Source: Phreatobacter sp.
GTDB lineage: Bacteria; Pseudomonadota; Alphaproteobacteria; Rhizobiales; Phreatobacteraceae
Reading direction: 5' to 3'
Assembly (NCBI RefSeq): GCF_016793595.1
Contig: NZ_JAEULY010000004.1
Coordinates: forward strand, 496,001-560,000
Length of the DNA: 64,000 bases
Part shown: piece by piece, positions 1 through 13,147 of the stretch
How positions within the stretch are numbered: position 1 is the stretch's first letter
Layout of the letters: the number at the start of each line of letters is the position of its first letter
Made by a program: the position numbers and the translations under genes
Notes under the pieces: model-generated
Database searches by the model: none
The model's input: only the letters and a program-made list of their open reading frames with translations
Told to the model about the DNA's origin: nothing

Positions 1-1826
1 CCACCGGCACCGACTACGTGCAGCTCATCTCCGGCGCGCAGGCGCTGATGGCGGTCAGGCCGCTGCCGCAGCCGCTGGCGAAGCTCTACGTCATTCAGAC
101 CGTCGACGAGGCGCTCGCCAACTGGTGGCGCGCGACGCTGCTCACCAGCACGCTGTTCGCCACCACCGGCCTGCTGCTGCTGGTCATCGGCATCGCCTTC
201 CACATCCAGACCATGCGCGCGGCCATCGCCGACATGGTGAACCACAATGCGCGCGCCACCATCGACGCGGCGCTGGAGAGCGGACGGTGCGGCCTGTGGG
301 ACTGGGAGATCGGGGCCGCGCAGATGTTCTGGTCGGCCTCGATGTTCGAGTTGCTGGGCATGGCCGGCCGCGAGGGTCTTGTCACCATCGACGAACTGCA
401 GCCGCTGCTTCACCCCGAGGACAGCTATCTCGGCGGCATCGCCTCCATGACCGGGCTCGACCCCGAAGCCGCCGTCGACTTCCAGTTCCGCATGCGCCAT
501 GCGGAAGGCCGTTGGGTCTGGCTCCGGGCACGCGGCCGCGGCCTTGCCGTCGCCGGCGTTCCCTATCGTCGCTTCGTCGGCATCGTGGTGGACATCACCG
601 AGCAGCTTGAGCTGGCGCGCCGCAACGCCGCCGCCGACCATCGCATCCGCGAGGCGATCGAGACGGTGTCGGAGGCCTTCGTGGTCTGCGACGACCGCGA
701 CCGGATCGTGGTCTGCAACTCCAAGTTCCGCGAGCTCAACGGCCTCTCCGAGGAGACCGCCCGCCCCGGCGCGAGCTACCAGGAGGCGCTGGCCGCCGGC
801 GGTGGCGCGAAAGTGGTGGACGGGCGCGTGCTCGGCAACGGCGCGCGCGACGGCGCCCGCGACCTCGAAGTCCAGCTCGCCGACGGCCGCTGGTTCCAGA
901 TCTCCGAGCGGCGCACCCATTGCGACGGCTTCGTTTCGGTCGGCACCGACATCACCGCCCTGAAGCGGCACGAGAACCAGCTCACCGCCAGCGAGCAGCG
1001 CCTGCGCGCCAGCGTCGCCGACCTCCAGCGCAGCCAGTATGCGCTGGAAATGCAGACCCAGCAGCTTGCCGAACTCGCGGAGAAATATTCCGAGCAGAAG
1101 ACCCAGGCCGAGGAAGCCAGCCGCGCCAAATCCGAGTTCCTCGCCAATATGAGCCACGAGCTGCGCACGCCGCTGAACGCCATCATCGGCTTCTCGGAAA
1201 TCCTCAAGGACGGCCATTTCGGGCCGCTGGGCGTGACCAAATACGGCGAATATGCCCGCGACATCCATGACAGCGGCCATTTCCTGCTGTCGGTCATCGA
1301 CGATATCCTCGACATGTCCCGGATCGAGGCTGGCCGGCTGAAGCTCGATCCCCGCCCGACCCAGCTCGACGACACGCTGGAGGAGACCATGCGCGTCATC
1401 TCCAAGATGGCCGAGGACAAGGCCATCATCATCGAGGCCGAGGTGCCGCAGGACATGGCCCTCGTCGCGGACCGCCGGGCGGTGAAGCAGATCGCGCTCA
1501 ACCTCCTGTCGAACGCCGTCAAGTTCACCCCGCGCGGCGGCATGATCTCGGTCCGGGCGCGCAAGGCCCGCGGTGTCATCGCGATCGCCATCGAGGATAC
1601 CGGCATCGGCATCCCGCGCCGCGCCATCGACAAGCTCGGCAAGCCCTTCGAGCAGGTGCAGAGCCAGTTCTCGAAGAACCACAAGGGCTCGGGCCTCGGC
1701 CTCGCCATCGCCAAGTCGCTGGCGGAGATGCATGGCGGCTCGCTGCGTATCCGCTCCACCGAGGGACGCGGCACCACTGTCGTCGTCCGCCTGCCCGTCG
1801 CCGGTCCGGTGCCGCAGGCCGCCTGA
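1..1826 (+). CDS. PAS sensor histidine kinase, 5' end cut by window
   Basis: The frame is already open at base 3 (reads TGTDYV before the first GTG at 18), so the true N-terminus lies outside the window. Visible parts in order: a membrane segment at about residues 40-60 counted from the GTG, a PAS domain at about 80-195, a second PAS at about 205-315, a short coiled coil, then the HisKA dimerisation helix with the H-box NMSHELRTPLNAIIGF, and an HATPase domain with N-box LLSNAVKF, DTGIGIP and GSGLGLAIAKS. It would autophosphorylate on the H-box histidine and pass phosphate to an unseen response regulator. The kinase core resembles the PleC/DivJ/PdhS lineage, but I do not assign a member. It converges on glnE, with a palindromic repeat between the two stops. 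Confidence 0.9.
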   Translation, partial: TGTDYVQLISGAQALMAVRPLPQPLAKLYVIQTVDEALANWWRATLLTSTLFATTGLLLLVIGIAFHIQTMRAAIADMVNHNARATIDAALESGRCGLWDWEIGAAQMFWSASMFELLGMAGREGLVTIDELQPLLHPEDSYLGGIASMTGLDPEAAVDFQFRMRHAEGRWVWLRARGRGLAVAGVPYRRFVGIVVDITEQLELARRNAAADHRIREAIETVSEAFVVCDDRDRIVVCNSKFRELNGLSEETARPGASYQEALAAGGGAKVVDGRVLGNGARDGARDLEVQLADGRWFQISERRTHCDGFVSVGTDITALKRHENQLTASEQRLRASVADLQRSQYALEMQTQQLAELAEKYSEQKTQAEEASRAKSEFLANMSHELRTPLNAIIGFSEILKDGHFGPLGVTKYGEYARDIHDSGHFLLSVIDDILDMSRIEAGRLKLDPRPTQLDDTLEETMRVISKMAEDKAIIIEAEVPQDMALVADRRAVKQIALNLLSNAVKFTPRGGMISVRARKARGVIAIAIEDTGIGIPRRAIDKLGKPFEQVQSQFSKNHKGSGLGLAIAKSLAEMHGGSLRIRSTEGRGTTVVVRLPVAGPVPQAA

Positions 1827-1845
1827 AGCCTCAGAACGGTTGGTG

Positions 1846-1893
1846 GAGCATGATCTTCTCCGAAAACCGGTCCCCACTATTCGGGATCATGCT

Positions 1894-1894
<1 letters not shown>
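1846..1894. repeat. Interspersed palindromic repeat (GAGCATGATC type)
   Basis: Left arm GAGCATGATC and right arm GATCATGCTC are exact reverse complements flanking a centre that contains CCGAAAACCGG. This is the kind of intergenic palindrome scattered through Hyphomicrobiales genomes. It lies between convergent genes, and the bases at its right edge (CTA at 1894-1896) form the TAG stop of glnE. Confidence 0.8.
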
Positions 1895-4831
<2,937 letters not shown>

Positions 4832-4860
<29 letters not shown>

Positions 4861-6310
4861 GGACCAATCGTGGCAGACGCAGCGCAACCTTTAAACCCGG
4901 CTGTGCGCCGGATCGCGCTTCACCAAGCGTCAGGCTGCCGCCGTGGAGGCGCGCGACCGCCGCCGCGAGGCTGAGGCCAAGGCCGGAGCCGGGGCGCGAG
5001 CGGCTCGCCTCCAGCCGGACGAAACGGTCGAGCACGCGGCCGCGATCGGCCTCGGCGACGCCCGGCCCCTCGTCGGCAATGGCGAGAACCGCGTCGCCGC
5101 CTTCGGTCTCGACGGTCAGCGCGACGCGTCCGCCGCCTTCGGCCGGCCGGCCATATTTCAGCGCGTTGTCGACCAGGTTCGCCACCACCTGTCCCAGCAG
5201 TTCGCGGTTGCCCGTCACCATGGCCGGCGCCGCATTGACCACGATGGCCATGCCGGCCTCCTCGGCCAGCGGTTCGTAGAGTTCGGCAACGCTCTGGGCG
5301 ATGGCCGTAAGATCGACGGGCGCCATGTTCTCCCGCTGGTTGCCCGCCTCGGCGCGGGCGATCATCAAGAGTGCGTTGAAGGTGCGGATGAGCCCGTCCG
5401 ATTCCTCGATGATGCTGCCGAGCGCCGCCTTGTGCGCCTCGTCGCTGGACGCGTTGCGCAGTGCCTCCTCGGCGCGGTTCCTGAGGCGCGTCAGCGGCGT
5501 CTTGAGGTCGTGGGCGATGTTGTCGGAGACCTCCTTCATGCCGGCCATCAGCGCCTCGATACGGCCGAGCATCTCGTTGACGCTGCCGGCCAGGCGGTCG
5601 AGCTCGTCGCGCGTGCCGGCGATCGGCAGCCGGCCCGCGAGGTCGCCGGCCATGATCCGCCGGGACATCTCCGTCATGGCGTCGACGCGGCTGAGCACGC
5701 GGCGGGTGACGAAATAGGCCCCGATCAGCCCGAGGATCAGCGCGACCAGCAGCGACAGGCGGAAGCCGCGGCCGAAAATCTCGCGCATCCGGTCACGCTC
5801 CTCGAGGTCGCGGCCGACCAGCAGGCGAAAGCCGCCGGGCAGGCCGTAGACCTGCGCCAGCGCCCGGTGCGGGCGGTCGCCGGCATCCTCGCCGGCGCGG
5901 CGATAGTCGGTCTCGATCCAGCCGGGCCGGCCGAGCGTACCGGCCGGCAGTTCGCCGATATTGCCGCCGATCACGTCGCCACCGAAGGTCGCGACCAGAT
6001 AGAGCGAGGCGCCGGGCCGGCGGCCGCGATCCTCCACGGCCTCGACCAGCCGGCGGATACCGCCGACGGAATATTGCTCGGCAATGCCCCTCACCTCCGC
6101 CGTGATCGTCTCGGTGAGCTGGTCGGTCAACAGGCGCTGGGTCGCAAAGCCCAGCCAGCCGATGACGAAGCCCGCGAACATCACGAAGATGGCGAGATAG
6201 GCGGCGATGATCTTGAAGGCGGTGGTCGACAGAAGCGAGCGCAGACGCGCGAAGCGCCCCTGTTTCGGCCGCGCCGCCGGCGCCGCCTCGCGCGGCAGCA
6301 CGGCGGTCAC
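4832..6310 (-). CDS. HAMP-domain sensor histidine kinase
   Basis: Membrane sensor of a two-component pair, 492 residues. There is an N-terminal transmembrane helix at about residues 33-55, a periplasmic domain to about 178, a second helix at about 180-200, then HAMP, HisKA with H-box SDNIAHDLKTPLTRLRNR, and HATPase with N-box LVDNALKYG and GSGLGLSLAAAV. The GTG start overlaps the stop of the response regulator (GTGA at 6307-6310), so the pair is translationally coupled. Its place between degP and glnE is typical of rhizobial genomes. An envelope-stress role is suggested by the neighbouring protease but not shown. Stimulus unknown. Confidence 0.93.
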
Positions 6311-6987
6311 GCGCGCACCGTGTAGCCCGCACCCCGGATCGTGTGGATCAGCGGCTTGTCGAAGCCTTTGTCGATCTTGGAGCGCAGGCGCGAGACGTGG
6401 ACGTCGATGACATTGGTCTGCGGGTCGAAGTGATAGTCCCAGACGTGCTCCAGCAGCATGGTGCGCGTCACCACCTGTCCTGCATTCTTCATGAGATATT
6501 CGAGCAGGCGGAATTCGCGCGGCTGGAGCAGGATTTCGTCCGCGCCGCGCGCCACACGATGCGACAGCCGGTCGAGTTCGAGGTCGCCGACCTTGTAGAC
6601 CGTCTCGGGCGCCCCGGCCGCGCGGCGACGGGCCAGAACCTCGACGCGGGCGAGCAGTTCGGAGAAGGAATAGGGCTTGGGCAGGTAATCGTCGCCGCCG
6701 GCGCGCAGACCCTTGACGCGGTCATCGACCTGGCCGAGCGCGGAGAGGATCAGCGTCGGCGTCTCCTTGCCCGCGGCACGCAGCTCGCCGATGACGGAGA
6801 GGCCGTCCTTCTTCGGCAGCATGCGGTCGACCACCAGCACGTCGTAGGGGCCGTCCATGGCCATGGCGAGGCCGTCCTCGCCGTCCGCGGCATGGTCCGC
6901 GACGTGGCCGGCCTCCCGGAACGCCTTGACGAGATAGGACGCCGCCTCGCGGTCGTCTTCGATGATCAGGATGCGCATGGAGGGCAT
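6307..6987 (-). CDS. OmpR-family response regulator
   Basis: 226 residues. The N-terminal receiver domain has the acidic pair in IIEDDR, the phosphoacceptor Asp in YDVLVVDRMLP, and the KP switch lysine in GDDYLPKPYSF. The C-terminal winged-helix DNA-binding domain covers about residues 130-225 and ends in IHTIRGAGYTVRA. It is the partner of the kinase whose GTG start overlaps its stop. The start may be three codons downstream (MRILIIEDD), which is the commoner N-terminus. It lies immediately downstream of degP but behind a strong terminator, so it probably has its own promoter in the 7.0 kb gap. It may control degP, but that is inference. Confidence 0.94.
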   Translation of the reverse strand: MPSMRILIIEDDREAASYLVKAFREAGHVADHAADGEDGLAMAMDGPYDVLVVDRMLPKKDGLSVIGELRAAGKETPTLILSALGQVDDRVKGLRAGGDDYLPKPYSFSELLARVEVLARRRAAGAPETVYKVGDLELDRLSHRVARGADEILLQPREFRLLEYLMKNAGQVVTRTMLLEHVWDYHFDPQTNVIDVHVSRLRSKIDKGFDKPLIHTIRGAGYTVRA

Positions 6988-7040
6988 CTTAGCCGGGCTC
7001 TCGAATGCTTCGCCAGTGAACGGGCGGGACGCCGGGGCGA

Positions 7041-7080
7041 AGAAAAACGGGGCGGCCGGACATGGAGTACCGACCGCCCC
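7041..7080 (-). terminator. Rho-independent terminator of degP
   Basis: An 11-bp stem (one G-T type mismatch) with a 10-base loop: arms at 7049-7059 and 7070-7080, followed on the minus strand by GTTTTTCTT. It is oriented to end degP transcription before the response-regulator gene. Confidence 0.85.
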
Positions 7081-7185
7081 GCTCGAGACGATCCAGGATG
7101 GCGGGGGGCGACTGGGGATGCCATTCCAGGATCACTCGTGAGTAGCTGCCGGCGCCGAAGAGGTTCGACGCCGATTTGATTTTTT

Positions 7186-8754
7186 TTAAGAGGGGTTCAG
7201 GGGGATGGCGACGAAGCGCTGGCCCTCGCCGGACCGCAGCCGGATCAGAGCCGAGCGGCGGCCGTCGGCACGGGCGGCGGAGAGCGCCTCCCGCACATCC
7301 CGCAGCGAGGCGACCGGACGGCCGGCAACGTCGAGGATGACGTCGCCCGCGCGGATGCCGCGCTGGGCAGCCGGTCCCGAAGGATCGACCTCGGTCACCA
7401 CCATACCTTCGCCGCGACCCGCCGGCTCGATCGACATGCCGAGGCGGGGAGCCGCCGGGGCCTGGTCGCGGTTCAGCTCGCCACCACCACGATTGCGCCG
7501 GCCGTCCTCCAGCGAGGCGCGCCGCGTCTCGCCCGGAAGCTGGCCGAGGGTCAGCTGGACGGTGCGCTCGGCGCCGTCGCGCATCACCGTCAGGCGGACA
7601 CTGGCGCCCGGCCGGGCCGCGCCGATGCGGCGGGTCAGGTCGCGCGCATCGCGCACCGGCTGGCCGTCGACCGCGACGACGACGTCGGACGGCTTCAGGT
7701 CGGCATTGGCGGCCGGGCTGCCCTGCTGGACGCCGGCGACGAGAGCGCCCTCCGGCTTCGGCAGACGCAGGCTTTCGGCGATCTCCGGCGTGACCGGCTG
7801 GATCTGGATGCCGATCCAGCCGCGCTGGACCGAGCCGTTGTCGCGCAGCGAGGCGACGACGTTCTGCGTGGTCTCGGAGGGGATGGCAAAGGCAATACCA
7901 ACGTTACCGCCCGAGGGAGAATAGATCGCCGTGTTGACGCCGATGACCTCGCCATTGGCGTTGAAGGTCGGGCCGCCGGAATTGCCGCGATTCACCGCCG
8001 CGTCGATCTGCAGGAAGTCGTCATAGGGACCGGAGCCGATGTCGCGGCCACGGGCCGAGACGATGCCGGCGGTCACGGTGCCGCCGAGGCCGAACGGATT
8101 GCCGACCGCCAGCACCCAGTCGCCGACGCGCGGGGCGGCGGAGGCGAAGCGGACGAAGGGGAAGTCGCTGCCCTCGGCCTTCAGCAGGGCGAGATCGGTG
8201 CGCTCGTCGGTGCCGACGACACGGGCCTTCAGCGTGCGGCCACCGTCCATGACGATGTCGGCCTCGGTCGCGCCGCGCACGACGTGGTTGTTGGTGACGA
8301 TATAGCCGTCAGCCGAGATGAAGAAGCCGGAGCCCTGCGAGGCGGTGCGGGGGCCACGCGGCATGCCAGGCCCGCCGAAGCGAGGATCACCGCCGAAGCG
8401 CGGGTCGCCACGGAAGCGCGGATCGTTGCGGAACTGCTCGCCGAAGCGGCGCATGAACTGTTCCATCTGGCCGTCCTGGCCACCCTGCATGCCGTCTTCG
8501 TCGTCCTGACCCCGGCCGGGCATCTCACGGAACGACATCTGCTCGGAACCGGCGGAACGGGTGACGCGGACCGAGACGACCGCCGGCTTCACCCGCTCGA
8601 CGACATCCGCGAAGGACATCGGGGCGGTCTGGACGCCCTGCGCCGTGGCGCTGGCGATGAAGGGGGCGCGGGTCGGCTGGACGGCGACGGCGCCAGCGCC
8701 GACGGCGAGGATGGCGACGGTTCCGAGGAGGGCGGCGCGGAGGCGGGACGTCAT
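7186..8754 (-). CDS. degP: DegP/HtrA-family periplasmic serine protease
   Basis: Periplasmic chaperone-protease for misfolded envelope proteins, 522 residues from the chosen start. A signal peptide covers about the first 40 residues (LLGTVAILAVGAGAVAV). The protease domain has His in IVTNNHVV, Asp in ERTDLALLKAE and Ser in NRGNSGGPTF; two PDZ domains follow (about 310-400 and 430-520). The region around residue 70-120 is rich in Gly, Arg, Met and Gln. I chose the ATG at 8754, which has GGAG about 7 bases upstream, over an in-frame upstream ATG at 8784. It follows the cytochrome c maturation genes, as in rhizobial cycHJKL-degP regions, but the 125-bp gap and its own terminator suggest independent transcription. 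Confidence 0.95.
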   Translation of the reverse strand: MTSRLRAALLGTVAILAVGAGAVAVQPTRAPFIASATAQGVQTAPMSFADVVERVKPAVVSVRVTRSAGSEQMSFREMPGRGQDDEDGMQGGQDGQMEQFMRRFGEQFRNDPRFRGDPRFGGDPRFGGPGMPRGPRTASQGSGFFISADGYIVTNNHVVRGATEADIVMDGGRTLKARVVGTDERTDLALLKAEGSDFPFVRFASAAPRVGDWVLAVGNPFGLGGTVTAGIVSARGRDIGSGPYDDFLQIDAAVNRGNSGGPTFNANGEVIGVNTAIYSPSGGNVGIAFAIPSETTQNVVASLRDNGSVQRGWIGIQIQPVTPEIAESLRLPKPEGALVAGVQQGSPAANADLKPSDVVVAVDGQPVRDARDLTRRIGAARPGASVRLTVMRDGAERTVQLTLGQLPGETRRASLEDGRRNRGGGELNRDQAPAAPRLGMSIEPAGRGEGMVVTEVDPSGPAAQRGIRAGDVILDVAGRPVASLRDVREALSAARADGRRSALIRLRSGEGQRFVAIPLNPS

Positions 8755-8846
8755 GGGGGATCTCCATGGGGTAAGGGGGCGCACGGGGTCTGCCGTGCTT
8801 GCACCGGACCATGGAGCAGCGTGGATTACGCCACCCTGTCGGGGAA

Positions 8847-8861
8847 GTTACAGTTTCGTAA
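8847..8861. promoter_or_regulatory. Candidate operator upstream of degP
   Basis: GTTACAGTTTCGTAA contains an inverted TTAC/GTAA pair with a 6-base spacer, about 95 bp upstream of the degP start in an otherwise GC-rich gap. It could be a response-regulator site; this is a weak call from symmetry and position only. Confidence 0.25.
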
Positions 8862-8879
8862 GGTCAGGCGCGGACGGCC

Positions 8880-9335
8880 TCACCCCTTCAATGCTTCGTC
8901 CAGCTTGCGCTTTTCCTCGTCCGAGAGCGGTTCAGGCTGTGCGGCCTCGCCGGTACGCCTGCGGCGCAGCGCGAAGGCGAGATAGCCGATCCCGCCGACC
9001 AGGAACACGGCCGGCGCGCCCCACAGCGCCAGCGTATGCCAGCCGAGGCGCGGGCGCATCAGCACGAACTCGCCGTAGCGCGCGACGAGAAAGTCGGTGA
9101 CCTGCCGGTCGCTGTCGCCGGCCTTCAGCCGTTCGCGCACCAGCAGGCGAAGGTCGCGGGCGAGCGGCGCGTCGGAATCGTCGATCGACTGGTTCTGGCA
9201 GACCATGCAGCGCAGGTCCTGCGACAGCGCCCGCGCGCGCGCCTCCAGCGCCGGATCGCCCAGCCGCTCGCCCGGCAGCACCGCATGGGCCGGCGCGGCG
9301 GCGAGAAGGGCGAGAGCGAGGATCAGCGCGCGCAT
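8880..9335 (-). CDS. ccmH: Cytochrome c maturation protein CcmH (CycL)
   Basis: Periplasm-facing, membrane-anchored thiol protein that keeps apocytochrome c CXXCH cysteines reduced for haem ligation by CcmF. 151 residues: signal peptide ([15 protein letters not shown]), the diagnostic [10 protein letters not shown] motif with both cysteines near residue 45, then a C-terminal membrane helix (about 105-122) and a short charged tail. It starts 4 bp after the ccmF stop at the end of the ccmI-E-F-H operon. Length is normal for the short CcmH form, with CcmI encoded separately. Confidence 0.96.
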   Translation of the reverse strand: MRALILALALLAAAPAHAVLPGERLGDPALEARARALSQDLRCMVCQNQSIDDSDAPLARDLRLLVRERLKAGDSDRQVTDFLVARYGEFVLMRPRLGWHTLALWGAPAVFLVGGIGYLAFALRRRRTGEAAQPEPLSDEEKRKLDEALKG

Positions 9336-9339
9336 CGGC

Positions 9340-11325
9340 TCACTCCGCGGCCTGCACGGCCGGTGCGCGCCGGGCGGCCGGCTTCGGCGCCCCGACCCTC
9401 AGGCGACGGTCCGACAATGACAGGAGGCCGCCCAGCATCATGACCAGCGTGCCGATCCAGATCAGCAGCACCATCGGCTTGTAGAAGAACCGAAGCGCGA
9501 TCGATCCATTGGTCTCGACATCGCCGGGTGAAACGTAGAGCTGCGAGAAGCCGCGCGTCTTCAGCGCCGCCTCGGTGGTCGGCATGTTGCGCGCGGTATA
9601 GACGCGCTTGGCCGGCTCCAGAACGCCGGCGTCGACACCGCCCTCGCGCAGCACCAGCCGCGCGACGACATCGCGGTAATTCGGCCCCTGAACCGGTGCG
9701 AGCCCGGTCAGCGTCACCTCGTAGCCGGCGACCTGAACGGTGTCGCCCGGCTTCATCTGGACGATCAGTTCCTGCCGGTAGCAGGTCTCGCCGACAATGC
9801 CGATCAGCATGACGCCGACGCCGGCATGGGCGACGGCGGTGCCCCAGGCGGAGCGCGGCAGGCCCCTCGCCCGCTGGAGCGTCGTCGTGACAGGCGCGCG
9901 GAACAGCTGGATGCGCTCAGCCACCTCGGCGAGCGAACCGACGATGATGTAGGCGGCAAGGCCGATGAAGACCGGCGCCAGAACCGGCCCGCCGCGCGTC
10001 ACCGCGAAGGTCAGCAGCATCGCCGCGATGCCGGCGGCGAAGGCCACCATCATCCGCTGGGCGGCGGCGAAAAGGTCGCCGCGCTTCCAGGCGAGGAAGG
10101 GCCCGAAGACCATGGCCACCATCAGCGGCACCATCAGCGGGCCGAAGGTCCAGTTGAAGAAGGGCGGGCCGACCGAGATCTTCGCGCCGGTCAGCGCCTC
10201 CAGCGCCAGCGGATAGAGCGTGCCGACGAAGACGGCGGCGCAGGCGGCCGTCAGGAACAGGTTGTTGAGGACCAGCGCTCCCTCGCGCGATACCGGCGCG
10301 AAGATGCCGCCCTGCCGGAGCATCGGCGCGCGCCAGGCGTAGAGCGCCAGCGAGCCGCCGATGAAGGCGATCAGGATGGCGAGGATGAAGATGCCGCGCT
10401 CGGGATCGACCGCGAAGGCGTGAACCGAGGTCAGCACGCCGGAGCGGACGAGGAAGGTGCCGAGCAGCGACAGCGAGAAGGTCAGGATCGCCAGCAGCAC
10501 CGTCCAGATCTTCAGCGCCTCGCGCTTCTCCATGACGATGGCGGAGTGCAGCAGCGCCGTGCCGGCGAGCCAGGGCATGAGGGACGCGTTCTCGACCGGG
10601 TCCCAGAACCACCAGCCGCCCCAGCCGAGCTCGTAATAGGCCCAGAACGAGCCCATGGAGATGCCGGCGGTGAGGAACATCCACGCGGTCAGCGCCCAGG
10701 GCCTCACCCAGCGCGCCCAGGCGGCGTCGATCCGCCCCTCGATGAGCGCGGCGACGGCGAAGGCGAAGGACATCGAGAACCCGACATAGCCGAGATAGAG
10801 CAGCGGCGGATGGATCGCGAGGCCGGGGTCCTGCAGCAGCGGATTGAGGTCGCGGCCCTCGAAGGGCGCGGGATTGATGCGGTTGAACGGGTTCGAGGTC
10901 TTCAGGATGAACAGCACGAAGGCCGCCGTGATCCACGCCTGCACCGCCAGCACGTTGGCCTTCAGCGGCAGCGGCAGATTGCGGCCGAACAGCGCGACGA
11001 AGGCCGAAAACAGGGTCAGGATCAGCACCCAGAGGAGCATCGAGCCCTCGTGGTTCCCCCAGACGCCGGAGATCTTGTAGATCAGCGGCTTGGTCGAGTG
11101 GCTGTTGAGGACGACGTTCTCGACCGAGAAATCCGAGACGAGATAGGCATGGGTCAGCGCCGCGAAGGCGATGGCGACGAAGGCGAACTGGCCGAGCGCG
11201 ACGGCGTCGGCCGTGCCCATCAGCGCCGCGTCGCGCTTGCGCGCGCCCCAGATCGGCACCACCGACTGGAACAGCGCCAGCGCCAGCGCCAGCACGAGCG
11301 CGTAGTGGCCGATCTCGGGCGACAT
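9340..11325 (-). CDS. ccmF: Haem lyase subunit CcmF (CycK)
   Basis: Integral membrane component of the cytochrome c haem ligation complex, 661 residues with many transmembrane helices. The tryptophan-rich WWD signature is visible as [20 protein letters not shown] near residue 240, with conserved histidines in surrounding loops and a large periplasmic domain before the last helix ([17 protein letters not shown]). CcmE delivers haem and CcmH/CcmI present apocytochrome. Its ATG shares a base with the ccmE stop (11325), indicating translational coupling. No damage seen. Confidence 0.97.
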   Translation of the reverse strand: MSPEIGHYALVLALALALFQSVVPIWGARKRDAALMGTADAVALGQFAFVAIAFAALTHAYLVSDFSVENVVLNSHSTKPLIYKISGVWGNHEGSMLLWVLILTLFSAFVALFGRNLPLPLKANVLAVQAWITAAFVLFILKTSNPFNRINPAPFEGRDLNPLLQDPGLAIHPPLLYLGYVGFSMSFAFAVAALIEGRIDAAWARWVRPWALTAWMFLTAGISMGSFWAYYELGWGGWWFWDPVENASLMPWLAGTALLHSAIVMEKREALKIWTVLLAILTFSLSLLGTFLVRSGVLTSVHAFAVDPERGIFILAILIAFIGGSLALYAWRAPMLRQGGIFAPVSREGALVLNNLFLTAACAAVFVGTLYPLALEALTGAKISVGPPFFNWTFGPLMVPLMVAMVFGPFLAWKRGDLFAAAQRMMVAFAAGIAAMLLTFAVTRGGPVLAPVFIGLAAYIIVGSLAEVAERIQLFRAPVTTTLQRARGLPRSAWGTAVAHAGVGVMLIGIVGETCYRQELIVQMKPGDTVQVAGYEVTLTGLAPVQGPNYRDVVARLVLREGGVDAGVLEPAKRVYTARNMPTTEAALKTRGFSQLYVSPGDVETNGSIALRFFYKPMVLLIWIGTLVMMLGGLLSLSDRRLRVGAPKPAARRAPAVQAAE

Positions 11326-11843
11326 CAGCGCGAGCCTCCCGGCTGCGCGGCATTGGGGTTCGGCGCCGGATCGCCCGGCTTCCAGTGGCCCTGCTGCTTC
11401 AGCGCGTCGGCGACTTCCTTGGGCATGTAGGTCTCGTCGTGGCGGGCGAGCACGCTGTCGGCGCGGAACTGCCGGCCGGGCTCCAGCACGCCCTCGGTGA
11501 CGACCCCCTGCCCCTCGCGGAACAGGTCCGGCAGCACGCCGCGATAGGAGACGGGAATGGTGGAGCGCCCGTCGGTGACGACGAAGCTCACCTGCATGTT
11601 CTCGCCGCGCCGGATCGAGCCGGTCTCGACCAGACCGCCGAGGCGGATGCGCTGGCCGGGCTGGACGTTCTTCTCGACGATGTCGGTCGGCGAATGGAAC
11701 AGGGTGATCGAGCCCGACAGCGCGTAGAGGACGAGGCCGGCCGCGACGCCGAGCACGGCCAGAGCCAGGCCGATCAGCGTCAGGCGACGCTGCTTGCGCG
11801 TCATGCCCTTGCGGGCCGGGGTCGGGCTCATGGTCGTGGTCAT
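11325..11843 (-). CDS. ccmE: Haem chaperone CcmE (CycJ)
   Basis: Periplasmic haem carrier that binds haem covalently and hands it to CcmF. 172 residues. One N-terminal membrane anchor (about 22-43, [20 protein letters not shown]) is followed by an OB-fold beta barrel. The haem-binding histidine and nearby tyrosine are present in [10 protein letters not shown]. The C-terminal tail is flexible and Pro/Asn-rich. The ATG at 11843 overlaps the ccmI stop by one base, and its own stop overlaps the ccmF start. Confidence 0.96.
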   Translation of the reverse strand: MTTTMSPTPARKGMTRKQRRLTLIGLALAVLGVAAGLVLYALSGSITLFHSPTDIVEKNVQPGQRIRLGGLVETGSIRRGENMQVSFVVTDGRSTIPVSYRGVLPDLFREGQGVVTEGVLEPGRQFRADSVLARHDETYMPKEVADALKQQGHWKPGDPAPNPNAAQPGGSR

Positions 11844-12910
11844 CAGCCGCCCATCCCCAGTTCGCGCATCAGCGCGTCCAGCTGGCCGATCTTGTCGGCC
11901 TCCGCCGCGAAGCGCTGGCGTACCGAGGCGGCGGCGGCGCGCGCCTTGTCGGCCTCGCCGAGCACGGAATAGGAGCGCACCAGCCGCAGCCAGCCGTCGA
12001 AATCCGAACCGTCGGCGGCGAGCCGCGCGGCCAGCCCGTCGACCATGCCGCGAATGTCCGACGCGGTCGGCCGCGGCGCATCCGCCGGGCCGAGCCGGGC
12101 GACCTCGCTGCGCAGCACGCCCAGCCAGGGCGCATTGGGCGGCGCGATGTCGATCAGCCTGGACCAGATGGCGCGCGCCTCGGCCGGGCGGCCGTCCTGT
12201 TCGGCCGAAAGCCCCAGGAGATAGCCGGCCTTGGGATGGTCCGCCGACCGCGCGATCGCGCGCTCAAGCCCCGCCTTGGCCTCTGCCGTCACCACGCCGC
12301 CGGCGGCCGCGACCTGCGCTTCGGCGAGATCGGCCTCGCGGTCAGCGGTCGCGCCGAGAAGACGCAGGGCGTTGGCCCGGGCGCGGACAGCCTCGCCGGC
12401 ACGGCCGAGGCGAAGGTAGACGGGGGCCACGACCTCCCAGCCGCGCCCGTCTTCCGGATTGGCGGCGAGATGCGCCTCGATGCGCGCGATCAAGGTCGCG
12501 ATGTCGTTCTGGCCCGGCGCCTGCTGGCGGCGTTCGGCAAGCGGCTGGCCGGGGTAGCCGGGCTGGCCGCGCAGGCCATAACCCGCGATGGCGACCAGCG
12601 GCACGGCGACGAGCGCCGCCAGCGCAGCCACGCGGCGGCGGCCACCAGCGCCCTCCGGCGCCGTCGCCCCGCCCCGTTCGGCGGCTGCGATGATGCGTCG
12701 CGACACCTCGATCCGGGCCGCCTCGGCCTCGGCCGCGCCGATCACGCCGGCATCCCGGTCGCGGCCGATCTCGTCGAGCTGGTCGCGATAAACCGCGAGA
12801 TCGCTGCCGCCATCCGCCGCGCGGGCGCGGGCGAGCGGCAGGAGCACCGCCATGACGGCGGCGGCGGTCATCAGCGCGAACATGGTCCAGACGGCGAAAG
12901 AGCCTTCCAT
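11843..12910 (-). CDS. ccmI: Cytochrome c maturation protein CcmI (CycH)
   Basis: Apocytochrome c chaperone of the haem ligation complex, first gene of the operon. 355 residues from the ATG at 12910 (MEGSFAVW). There are two membrane segments (about 3-22 and 100-118), a cytoplasmic loop with the family's [18 protein letters not shown] stretch, and a C-terminal TPR-like domain ([15 protein letters not shown] and following helices). The open frame runs 65 codons further upstream without family-like sequence, so the internal ATG was preferred. The operon promoter should lie in the gap to 13148. Confidence 0.93.
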   Translation of the reverse strand: MEGSFAVWTMFALMTAAAVMAVLLPLARARAADGGSDLAVYRDQLDEIGRDRDAGVIGAAEAEAARIEVSRRIIAAAERGGATAPEGAGGRRRVAALAALVAVPLVAIAGYGLRGQPGYPGQPLAERRQQAPGQNDIATLIARIEAHLAANPEDGRGWEVVAPVYLRLGRAGEAVRARANALRLLGATADREADLAEAQVAAAGGVVTAEAKAGLERAIARSADHPKAGYLLGLSAEQDGRPAEARAIWSRLIDIAPPNAPWLGVLRSEVARLGPADAPRPTASDIRGMVDGLAARLAADGSDFDGWLRLVRSYSVLGEADKARAAAASVRQRFAAEADKIGQLDALMRELGMGG

Positions 12911-13051
12911 GGCCCGGCGAGAAATCCCTGTCAGCCAGCCGTCCTGCGACGGCTCCGGTTTGGAATGGTGCCAAATAGCCCACCGGACAGGGGGCGACAA
13001 CGGGAAGATTGTCGCGCGCACGCGCCTTTGATGGAGATCAGATGCCCGGGA

Positions 13052-13095
13052 GCATTTTCGAGCGCAATGGATGCCGGTTCGCGTCAGGAAAATGC
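13052..13095. repeat. Interspersed palindromic repeat (GCATTTTC type)
   Basis: Arms GCATTTTC (13052-13059) and GAAAATGC (13088-13095) surround a centre with GCCGGTTCGCG. It belongs to the same broad class of Hyphomicrobiales intergenic palindromes as those at 1846 and 56334. It lies in the 237-bp gap between ccmI and the unknown gene upstream, with an AT-richer tail (ACAAGACAAAAATCAGGAGC). Confidence 0.7.
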
Positions 13096-13147
13096 GACAA
13101 GACAAAAATCAGGAGCGTTTCGGGCTTCAGGGAAGCACGAATACGCT

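Noticed and set aside
9826..11430. Long plus-strand frame opposite ccmF
   Set aside because: Shadow of ccmF; residue composition (Gln, Arg, Glu, His runs) is that of antisense reading, with no domain.
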